A stretch of DNA of 7,235 nt from assembly GCA_029935695.1 (NCBI GenBank), contig JAOZJV010000177.1, forward strand, positions 1 to 7,235, given 5' to 3'. The DNA comes from Candidatus Krumholzibacteriia bacterium. Lineage in GTDB: Bacteria; Krumholzibacteriota; Krumholzibacteriia; LZORAL124-64-63. The notes beneath the pieces are model-generated. The model saw only the letters and a program-made list of their open reading frames with translations. It ran no database searches and was not told the origin of the DNA. The translations under genes and the position numbers were made by a program. Numbering within the stretch: position 1 is the first letter of the stretch; each line of letters starts with the position of its first letter. Positions 1 through 5,423 of this stretch are shown here, piece by piece.

Positions 1-9
1 TTACCTGTC

Positions 10-28
10 CATGGGCGTTCTCCTTCTT
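10..28 (-). promoter_or_regulatory. Leftward Shine-Dalgarno-like site plus ATG
   Basis: On the minus strand the bases 28 to 10 read AAGAAGGAGAACGCCCAT and then G, giving a strong AAGGAG seven bases before an ATG at 12-10. The frame from that ATG is Met-Asp-Arg-stop within the window (stop at 3-1). It is therefore either a three-codon leader peptide, a fortuitous site, or the leader of a leftward gene whose true start lies just outside the window. No leftward coding sequence can be supported from what is visible. Confidence 0.25.
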
Positions 29-84
29 GGTTAAGGGTTTCTTAACGGCAAATGAGATCATGCCCCTGGTCAGGGGAGAACGCC
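14..84. repeat. Nested inverted repeats at left edge (possible RNA switch or operator)
   Basis: A perfect 10-base inverted repeat, GGCGTTCTCC at 14-23 and GGAGAACGCC at 75-84, encloses two smaller dyads. These are GTTAAG/CTTAAC at 30-35 and 41-46 (5-base loop) and CCCCT/AGGGG at 63-67 and 72-76 (4-base loop). The outer stem and the 63-76 hairpin both use the G residues at 75-76, so they cannot both form fully. Read leftward, the inner arm 23-14 contains a GGAG Shine-Dalgarno-like sequence followed by ATG at 12-10, so the outer stem would hide it. I recognise no known riboswitch family. It could equally be a DNA operator or a chance cluster of dyads. The repeats are seen directly; the function is inferred. 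Confidence 0.5.
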
Positions 85-147
85 ATTCTGTTTTCAGACT
101 GGAAGAATGCGCGGTGGTTGGTATGTGGGGTAAGGACGCCATGCCCC

Positions 148-153
148 TATAAT
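148..153 (+). promoter_or_regulatory. Candidate -10 box (TATAAT) upstream of rnfA
   Basis: A consensus TATAAT lies 134 bases before the rnfA start codon. No good TTGACA-like element sits 16-18 bases upstream (the region 124-131 is G-rich), and there is no extended TG before the box. If used, it would leave a leader of roughly 125-130 bases and would probably need an activator. A TTGACC at 177-182 is another possible -35, but only a poor -10 (TTCTAT, 201-206) is suitably spaced from it. Confidence 0.35.
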
Positions 154-274
154 GCCTATTCATCCCTTATCCGTTATTGACCTATCAAATTGCTAGTTTT
201 TTCTATTAAACCCAAGTTCCTCTTGCTTTCCAGGAAGAGTTGGCCCACTTTCCCGGGAGGGTTAAAACATTAAC

Positions 275-280
275 AGGTGG
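275..280 (+). promoter_or_regulatory. Ribosome binding site of rnfA
   Basis: AGGTGG ends seven bases before the ATG at 288. This decides the start, because the same frame is open back to a TTG at 240 that would add 16 residues with no resemblance to RnfA. A short dyad, GTTAA (261-265) and TTAAC (270-274) with a 4-base loop, lies directly in front of the site and could act as an operator or affect access to it. Confidence 0.75.
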
Positions 281-287
281 TTGTTTT

Positions 288-863
288 ATGAACCTGCTGC
301 TGCTCGTTATCAGTGCTATTCTGGTTAATAACTTTGTTTTAGCACGATTTTTAGGGATTTGCCCCTTTTTGGGAGTGTCCAAAAAGCTCCCCACCGCTCT
401 GGGCATGACCGGAGCCGTGATGTTCGTGATGACCCTGGCCAGCATGGCCAGCTGGTTGATTTATCATCTGGTGCTGGATCCTCTGAATCTGGTCTTTCTG
501 CAAACAATCACTTTTATCCTCATCATCGCCTCCATGGTGCAATTGGTGGAGCTTGCCCTGCAGAAACTCAGCCCTCCCCTGTACCGTTCCCTGGGTATTT
601 TTCTGCCCTTGATCACCACCAACTGCGCAGTGCTCGGTTGCGCTGTGATGAGTATTCAAAAAGATTATTCGCTGCTGGAAACCACCGTCTTTTCGCTGGG
701 AGCGGGTATTGGTTTTGGTGTGGCCCTGATTCTTTTTGCTGGCATCCGAGAGGTTCTTGACCTGGCCGATACACCCAAATCTTTCCGCGGCACAGCCATC
801 GCCCTGGTCACTGCCGGTGTGCTCTCCATGGCCTTCATGGGTTTTGCGGGGTTGGTTAAATGA
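288..863 (+). CDS. rnfA: Rnf electron transport complex subunit RnfA
   Basis: RnfA is an integral membrane subunit of the ion-translocating ferredoxin:NAD+ oxidoreductase. The 191-residue product matches the usual length of about 193. It shows six hydrophobic segments (roughly 2-22, 38-63, 68-91, 101-122, 130-156 and 168-190). The signature FLGICPFLG contains Cys25, and TTNCAVLGC contains Cys113. In the related Nqr/Rnf complexes these two half-helix cysteines, together with the equivalent pair in RnfE, hold an Fe-S centre inside the membrane between the two homologous, oppositely oriented subunits. The start at 288 is chosen for its Shine-Dalgarno site and for the MNLLLLVISAILVNNFVL beginning typical of the family. 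It is the first gene of the operon, and its stop overlaps the rnfB start as ATGA (860-863). The homologous NqrE is excluded by the rnfB gene that follows. Confidence 0.96.
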   Translation: MNLLLLVISAILVNNFVLARFLGICPFLGVSKKLPTALGMTGAVMFVMTLASMASWLIYHLVLDPLNLVFLQTITFILIIASMVQLVELALQKLSPPLYRSLGIFLPLITTNCAVLGCAVMSIQKDYSLLETTVFSLGAGIGFGVALILFAGIREVLDLADTPKSFRGTAIALVTAGVLSMAFMGFAGLVK

Positions 864-1690
864 ACACCATGCTCACACCCACTGCCGTGCTGGCCGCCAT
901 TGGTATGGTCTCTGGATTGGGACTGGCGGTGGCCTCAAAAATTTTCGCTGTTGAAACAGATCCGCGGCAGGAAAAAATCAATGACAATTTACCCGGCGCC
1001 AATTGCGGCGGGTGTGGCTATGCGGGGTGCGCCGATTTTTCCGCTGCTCTGGTGGCCGGCAAAGTCGGTCCCGCCGATTGCCCCGTGTGCGACGAAGCCA
1101 CCCGCAAACTGCTGGGTGAAATCATGGGTGTGGAAGTGGGCGAGTCCGTCCGGCACGTGGCCTTGATCATGTGCCAGGGCGGTAGTGGCACAGCCAACCT
1201 GGAAGGCCGCTACAACGGCCAGGCCAGTTGCGCCAGCGCCGACCTTATTGGCGGGGGCGACAAACTCTGCAACAACGGTTGCCTGGGTCTTGCCGACTGC
1301 CAGGACGTGTGTGCTTTCGGGGCTATCGAAATCACCACCGAAGGCATCGCCAGAGTAATCCCCGCCCGTTGCACCGCCTGTGGGAAATGCCTGGCCGCCT
1401 GTCCCAAAAACCTCATCAGCCTGGTGCCCGATACGGCGCAAATTCATGTCCTTTGCAACAACACCGACAAGGGTGCCGCCGCCCGCAAAGCCTGTGGTGT
1501 TTCCTGCATCGGTTGCAAAAAATGTCAGAAGAGTTTTGAAGAAGATCCCCGCATCACCATCCACAACTATCTGGCCAAGGTGGATTACAAAAATCCACCC
1601 ACCGACAAATCTGTTATCGAAACATGCCCCACCGGAGCCCTCACCGTGCGCCTTCTCAGCGACCATGACCGGGGGCAGCAATCATCATGA
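860..1690 (+). CDS. rnfB: Rnf complex subunit RnfB, multi-cluster ferredoxin-like (long form)
   Basis: RnfB takes electrons from reduced ferredoxin at the cytoplasmic face. The 276-residue product begins with one membrane anchor (about 5-30). A 4Fe-4S domain follows with Cys49, 52, 57 and 74 (NCGGCGYAGC). Next is a pair of ferredoxin motifs: Cys137, 141, 147 and 151 (the family's CxxxCLGxxDC form) and Cys171, 174, 177 and 181 (CTACGKCLAACP). Residue 152 is Ala where Pro usually follows the fourth Cys. A further C-terminal domain (about 199-262), absent from the short E. coli RsxB of about 190 residues, holds Cys212, 216, 219, 222 and 256. Its usual second-cluster ligand positions are Phe226, Pro246, Asp249 and Val252, so only one cluster can be built there. 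The gene overlaps rnfA and rnfC by ATGA; a GGGG-rich stretch before 860 probably serves as its ribosome binding site. Confidence 0.96.
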   Translation: MNTMLTPTAVLAAIGMVSGLGLAVASKIFAVETDPRQEKINDNLPGANCGGCGYAGCADFSAALVAGKVGPADCPVCDEATRKLLGEIMGVEVGESVRHVALIMCQGGSGTANLEGRYNGQASCASADLIGGGDKLCNNGCLGLADCQDVCAFGAIEITTEGIARVIPARCTACGKCLAACPKNLISLVPDTAQIHVLCNNTDKGAAARKACGVSCIGCKKCQKSFEEDPRITIHNYLAKVDYKNPPTDKSVIETCPTGALTVRLLSDHDRGQQSS

Positions 1691-3012
1691 AATTCAAGGG
1701 TGGAATTCATCCCGATTACCACAAACTGACCGCGGGCTTAAGCACCGTGGCCATGCCCTTGCTGGATCGTTACGTGGTGCCGGTAGCCCAGCACATCGGC
1801 GCTCCCGGGGAAGTGATCGTGGAACGAGGGCAAGAGGTCAAACGAGGGCAACCTCTGACCAGACCGGATGGATTTGTTTCTGTCCCCGTGCATGCTCCAA
1901 CCAGTGGTAAGGTCAAGAAAATCAGTGACTTTGCACATCCCATGGGCAAGCTGCAACCAGGTATAGAAATTATTCCCGATGGTGAAGACACTTGGTTTGA
2001 AGACCTCGTGAAACATGATCAATGGCGTGACATGGAGCCTTCAGCGCTGAAAGATATCATCCGCGACGCAGGCCTGGTGGGCCTCGGCGGAGCCTCTTTT
2101 CCCACCCATGTGAAATTGAGTCCGCCCAAAGAAAAATCCATCGACCTGCTCATTCTCAACGGCGCGGAATGCGAACCTTATCTGACCAGCGACCACCGGG
2201 TGATGCTCGAACATCCGACAGAAGTAATGGAAGGCATCGGCCTGTTGATGAAGGTTCTGGGTGTGGACAAAGCCATGGTGGGTATCGAATCCAACAAGGC
2301 CGACGCAAGGGAAGCTCTGCAAAATGCCAGACCCGATGACCTGGACATTGAAGTCCATCTGCTGGAAACAAAATACCCTCAGGGTTCTGAAAAACATCTC
2401 ATTTATGCATTGACCGGACGCAAGGTTCCGGCTGGCGGTTTGCCCATGGATTCGGGTGTGGTTGTTCAGAACGTGGGCACCGCTCTGTCGTGCTTTGAAG
2501 CAGTGAAGTTTGGGCAGCCATTGATCGAAAGAGTCGTCACCGTCACTGGCAGCGCGGTCAACAATCCCGCCAACGTGATGGTGCGCGTCGGCACTCCTGT
2601 TCAAGATGTCATCGATTTCTGCGGCGGTCTGAAAAACGACGTGGGAAAAGTAATCTTCGGTGGCCCCATGATGGGCATTGTGCAATTCAACCTGAAAGCC
2701 CCGGTGCTCAAGGGAACCAGCGGCATCCTCTGCCTTGTGGAGGATGAAATTACCCAGTTCCAAAGTTCCCCCTGCATCCGGTGCGGCAACTGTGTGGACG
2801 CCTGTCCCATGTTCCTGGTGCCCAGTGCCATGGGCCTGCTGGTAGAGCGTAATCGCTTCGAAGACCTGGGCGAATACCACATCACCGACTGCATCGAGTG
2901 TGGCAGTTGCGCCTATGTTTGCCTCAGCCACCGTCCACTGGTGCAATTCTTCAAACGCGGCAAACTGGAGTGGCGTGAGCATCTCAAAAACCTGGAAGGC
3001 AGCGCCTCATGA
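1687..3012 (+). CDS. rnfC: Rnf complex subunit RnfC, NADH/FMN and Fe-S subunit
   Basis: RnfC is the peripheral cytoplasmic subunit where NAD+ is reduced. It resembles the flavin/NADH subunit NuoF of complex I. The 441-residue product opens with the RnfC barrel-sandwich domain (KFKGGIHP at 2-9, to about residue 100). The glycine-rich nucleotide/FMN region follows (GLVGLGGASFPTHVKL, 129-144; NGAECEPYLTSDHR, 158-171), then an SLBB-like segment, then two 4Fe-4S motifs: Cys363, 366, 369, 373 (CIRCGNCVDACP) and Cys402, 405, 408, 412 (CIECGSCAYVCL). The last motif has Leu413 where Pro is normal. The protein stops soon after the clusters and lacks the long Ala/Lys-rich repeat tail of enterobacterial RsxC. 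It overlaps both neighbours by ATGA. Confidence 0.97.
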   Translation: MKFKGGIHPDYHKLTAGLSTVAMPLLDRYVVPVAQHIGAPGEVIVERGQEVKRGQPLTRPDGFVSVPVHAPTSGKVKKISDFAHPMGKLQPGIEIIPDGEDTWFEDLVKHDQWRDMEPSALKDIIRDAGLVGLGGASFPTHVKLSPPKEKSIDLLILNGAECEPYLTSDHRVMLEHPTEVMEGIGLLMKVLGVDKAMVGIESNKADAREALQNARPDDLDIEVHLLETKYPQGSEKHLIYALTGRKVPAGGLPMDSGVVVQNVGTALSCFEAVKFGQPLIERVVTVTGSAVNNPANVMVRVGTPVQDVIDFCGGLKNDVGKVIFGGPMMGIVQFNLKAPVLKGTSGILCLVEDEITQFQSSPCIRCGNCVDACPMFLVPSAMGLLVERNRFEDLGEYHITDCIECGSCAYVCLSHRPLVQFFKRGKLEWREHLKNLEGSAS

Positions 3013-4007
3013 GCAACACTGAATCTGCCGACCACAAACTCATTATCAGCGCTTCGCCTCATGTGCACAGCGGCCAGGATATTCCTTCAGTGATGCGGGA
3101 TGTAATCTTTGCCCTGTTGCCTGCCCTGCTGGCCGGCATCTGGTTCTTCGGGTTCGATGCCTTCAGGGTCCTGGTGCTGGCGGTGCTGGGGTGTGTGGGC
3201 TTTGAAATGCTCATGAACCGGCTGCTGGGCCGAGCGTCTACCATCAAAGACCTCAGCGCGGCCTTGACCGGCATTCTGCTGGCCATGAATCTGCCGTCGG
3301 GCAGTCCCTGGTGGATGGTCATTGTGGGATCGGGAGCGGCCATCATACTGGGCAAGGCCATTTACGGCGGACTGGGCTACAATCCTTTCAATCCGGCTCT
3401 TGTGGCCCGGGTTTTTCTGCTTATTTCCTTTCCCGTTCAGATGACCCGCTGGGTTGTGCCGGCTGGAATCACCACCGGCGCGGACGCCGCCACTGGCGCC
3501 ACGCCCCTGGCTGCAGCCAAAGAGGGCGCAGCTTCTGTCGACAGCCTGCAACTTCTGCTGGGCAACGTGGGCGGCAGCTTCGGTGAAGTCAGCGCCCTGG
3601 CACTGTTGGCCGGAGGTGCGTACCTGCTCTACCGGGGTATCATCCGCTGGCAAATTCCGGTGGGATTTATTGGCTCGGTTGTGGTCATCACAGGCATTGC
3701 ACATCTGGCCCAACCCGAACGTTACCTCAACCCGCTGTTCCACGTGCTGGCCGGTGGCCTCATCATCGGGGCATTTTTTATGGCCACGGACATGGTCACC
3801 AGCCCAGTCACCCGCAAAGGAATGCTCATTTTCGGTGTCGGTTGCGGAATTTTGACCAGCGTTATCCGGCTGTGGGGCGGTTACCCCGAAGGTGTCAGTT
3901 TCGCCATCCTGTTGATGAATGCGGTGACACCGCTGATCGACCGCTACACCAAACCTAAGGTGTTCGGACAAGTTTCCCGCAAGCTGTATGAGGAGGGGTC
4001 GAGCTGA
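3009..4007 (+). CDS. rnfD: Rnf complex subunit RnfD, membrane flavoprotein
   Basis: RnfD is the membrane subunit homologous to NqrB, thought to form part of the ion pathway. It carries FMN covalently linked to a threonine. The 332-residue product has multiple hydrophobic helices, beginning near residue 32 after the family's N-terminal SPHVHSG (16-22). The flavinylation motif is seen as TGATPLA (162-168), with Thr165 the expected attachment residue. Other conserved stretches are YNPFNPALVARVF (124-136), FFMATDMVTSPVT (256-268) and EGVSFAILLMNAVTPLID (294-311). The length is close to that of family members (about 320-350). Its start overlaps the rnfC stop as ATGA, with GGAAGG at 2994-2999 as ribosome binding site. 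Flavin attachment needs an ApbE-type transferase, and none is encoded in the window. Confidence 0.96.
   Translation: MSNTESADHKLIISASPHVHSGQDIPSVMRDVIFALLPALLAGIWFFGFDAFRVLVLAVLGCVGFEMLMNRLLGRASTIKDLSAALTGILLAMNLPSGSPWWMVIVGSGAAIILGKAIYGGLGYNPFNPALVARVFLLISFPVQMTRWVVPAGITTGADAATGATPLAAAKEGAASVDSLQLLLGNVGGSFGEVSALALLAGGAYLLYRGIIRWQIPVGFIGSVVVITGIAHLAQPERYLNPLFHVLAGGLIIGAFFMATDMVTSPVTRKGMLIFGVGCGILTSVIRLWGGYPEGVSFAILLMNAVTPLIDRYTKPKVFGQVSRKLYEEGSS
3991..3998 (+). promoter_or_regulatory. Ribosome binding site of rnfG
   Basis: AGGAGGGG inside the end of rnfD lies eight bases before the rnfG ATG at 4007. It is the strongest Shine-Dalgarno match in the operon. It fixes the rnfG start at the TGATG junction with rnfD (stop 4005-4007), the only junction in the operon that is not ATGA. 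Confidence 0.7.
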
Positions 4008-4618
4008 TGAAACCCATCATCAACATGGCTCTGCGCCTGACTTTGATTTGTGCCATCGCGGCTTTGGCTTTGGCCAACGTGGCCGAAGTGACCCGCGGTC
4101 CCATTGCCGCCTCCGAAGCCCGGGCCCAGCGCGAAGCAGTGGAAGCAGTGTTGCCTTCCTTTGCCCGGCTGGCCATCGACACCCTCAAAGTCGAAACCGG
4201 CGATCCGGTTTTGTACTTCTCCGGCGTGGACGATTCCGGCCCCACAGGAACGGCCTTCAAATCCACCAGCGGGTTGGGCTATTCCGGAGATATCGAAATC
4301 ATTCTCGGGGTCAATCCCGAGGGTGTCATCAGCGGGGTGCGCATCTTGCGTCATGCCGAAACACCAGGTCTTGGAGCCAACTACGCAGACCCAGCCATGC
4401 TGGATCAGTTCTACAAGGACCGGCTCATCAGCGACAACTGGAAACTGACCAAGGATGGCGGCGAAGTGGATGCCGTCACCGGAGCCACCATCACCGGCCG
4501 GGCCATTGCCGATGCCATTGAAACAGGTGTGCAAAGCTACCTCGACAACAAAGGCAGTATCAAAGCTGTCCCTGCGCCAATCGTTGCCCCCGCAACCAAA
4601 GAAGGAAGCACGCCATGA
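4007..4618 (+). CDS. rnfG: Rnf complex subunit RnfG, covalent-FMN subunit
   Basis: RnfG (NqrC-like) is anchored by one N-terminal membrane helix (about 8-25) and exposes its flavin domain outside the cytoplasmic membrane, where FMN is covalently attached to a threonine. The 203-residue product is of normal length (E. coli RsxG is 206). It has the conserved HAETPGLG (116-123) and the flavinylation motif DAVTGATIT (155-163), with Thr161 the expected acceptor. The final 20 or so residues (about 181-203) form a Pro/Ala-rich tail that looks unstructured. The gene overlaps rnfD by one base and rnfE as ATGA. Maturation would again need ApbE from elsewhere in the genome. Confidence 0.96.
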   Translation: MKPIINMALRLTLICAIAALALANVAEVTRGPIAASEARAQREAVEAVLPSFARLAIDTLKVETGDPVLYFSGVDDSGPTGTAFKSTSGLGYSGDIEIILGVNPEGVISGVRILRHAETPGLGANYADPAMLDQFYKDRLISDNWKLTKDGGEVDAVTGATITGRAIADAIETGVQSYLDNKGSIKAVPAPIVAPATKEGSTP

Positions 4619-5304
4619 GTTACGCGCAAACCTTCACCCGTGGTTTCTGGAAAGAGAATCCGATTTTCCGTTTGCTGCTCGGCCTGTGTCCCACCCTTGC
4701 GGTGACCACCAGCGTGGAGAACGGCATCGGTATGGGTCTGGCCTCCACCTTTGTTTTGATTTGCAGCAATGTCATGATCTCTTTGCTGAGAAATTTTATC
4801 CCCAAAAAAGTGCGCATCCCCGCCTACATCGTGATCATCGCATCCTTCGTGACCATTGTTGATCTGGCCATGCACGCCTGGTTTTTTGAGCTGCACAAAA
4901 GTCTGGGATTGTTCATTCCACTGATTGTTGTGAACTGCATTATTCTGGGACGGGCCGAAGCTTTTGCCAGCCGCAATCCTCTGTCTCTGGCCCTGGTCGA
5001 TGGCATTGGCATGGGATTGGGATTCACTCTGGGGCTGGCCGTGCTCGGTGGCGTGAGGGAAATTTTTGGATCGGGCAGCTTGCTGGGATTTTCCATTTTT
5101 GGCCCTGATTACCCACCAGCCCTGGTGATGATACTTCCTCCCGGTGCTTTTTTATCCCTTGGTTTTCTCCTGGCGGGTATGAACCGACTGGAAGAAAAGC
5201 GGGCCATTCGTGCCGGTGAAACTTACGAACCGCCCCGGGAAATGGATTGCGGAAGTTGTGTGTTGTGCAAACTGGATGAGAACATTACGGAACTGGAAGA
5301 CTAG
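4615..5304 (+). CDS. rnfE: Rnf complex subunit RnfE with C-terminal CxxCxxC tail
   Basis: RnfE is the integral membrane partner and homologue of RnfA (NqrD-like). The 229-residue product has six predicted membrane helices between about residues 17 and 189. Its conserved cysteines are Cys25 (GLCPTLAVTTS) and Cys108 (VVNCIILGRAEAFA). In Nqr/Rnf relatives these join the RnfA pair to bind the intramembrane Fe-S centre. The basic stretch after the last helix (NRLEEKRAIRAG) suggests a cytoplasmic C-terminus. That tail contains Cys212, Cys215 and Cys218 in CGSCVLC, which E. coli RsxE lacks as far as I recall. The start at 4615 overlaps rnfG by ATGA, with GAAGGAAG at 4601-4608 as ribosome binding site. 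This is the last gene of the operon. Confidence 0.96.
   Translation: MSYAQTFTRGFWKENPIFRLLLGLCPTLAVTTSVENGIGMGLASTFVLICSNVMISLLRNFIPKKVRIPAYIVIIASFVTIVDLAMHAWFFELHKSLGLFIPLIVVNCIILGRAEAFASRNPLSLALVDGIGMGLGFTLGLAVLGGVREIFGSGSLLGFSIFGPDYPPALVMILPPGAFLSLGFLLAGMNRLEEKRAIRAGETYEPPREMDCGSCVLCKLDENITELED
5248..5268 (+). other. Cysteine motif CxxCxxC in the RnfE tail
   Basis: These codons encode residues 212-218 of RnfE, CGSCVLC, twelve residues before the C-terminus. The spacing matches the first three cysteines of a ferredoxin-type 4Fe-4S motif, but no fourth Cys follows in the tail. It could bind metal with a ligand from a neighbouring subunit, bind a labile cluster, or be redox-active thiols. 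The motif is seen directly; its role is inferred. Confidence 0.6.
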
Positions 5305-5423
5305 ATTCATTGCCGAAAATCTGAATAAAAGTATCTTATAGGGGCTAAATTAAATATCCAGGGGTGTTTCTGGATATCTTGCGGGTTTTTTCGAGTCCAG
5401 ATACATTTTGCAAGATTGTGGCC
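5305..5423 (+). other. Intergenic gap between rnfE and the kinase gene
   Basis: This 119-base, AT-richer stretch contains no supportable gene. It holds an inverted repeat described separately and a weak promoter-like pair, TTGCCG at 5310-5315 and TATCTT at 5332-5337, with 16 bases between. The kinase gene has no clear Shine-Dalgarno site before its ATG. The gap breaks the tight overlapping style of the rnf operon, so the kinase is probably transcribed separately. Confidence 0.45.
5354..5391 (+). terminator. Possible terminator or attenuator hairpin after rnfE
   Basis: ATATCCAG (5354-5361) and CTGGATAT (5370-5377) form a perfect 8-base-pair stem with an 8-base loop. A run of six T lies at 5386-5391, but eight bases separate it from the stem and the stem is AT-rich, so it is not a canonical intrinsic terminator. 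The right arm can also pair with a second TCCAG at 5396-5400, and ATCTTGC at 5376-5382 is complementary to GCAAGAT at 5410-5416. The region therefore has alternative folds. Confidence 0.4.

Noticed and set aside
1..90. Known riboswitch class at the left edge
   Set aside because: I could not match the conserved cores of the riboswitch families I know, so only the pairing pattern is reported.
3..152. Open + strand frame that could be the tail of an upstream gene
   Set aside because: It has no start in the window, no recognisable protein features, and overlaps the inverted repeats and the TATAAT box; 49 open codons can occur by chance.
240..287. Upstream extension of rnfA from a TTG codon
   Set aside because: The extra 16 residues do not resemble RnfA, and a good Shine-Dalgarno site sits before ATG 288.
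989..1681. Long minus-strand open frame opposite rnfB
   Set aside because: It is a shadow of rnfB, whose Fe-S motifs are unmistakable; the opposite frame gives no recognisable domain.
2041..2982. Long minus-strand open frame opposite rnfC
   Set aside because: It is a shadow of the conserved RnfC sequence; the His/Gln-rich composition is typical of an antisense translation.
3087..3971. Long minus-strand open frame opposite rnfD
   Set aside because: It is antisense to membrane helices, giving a hydrophilic, low-complexity product without family features.
288..5304. Na+-translocating NADH:quinone reductase (nqr) operon
   Set aside because: The RnfB ferredoxin subunit and Fe-S containing RnfC are present, and there is no nqrF; Nqr lacks these.
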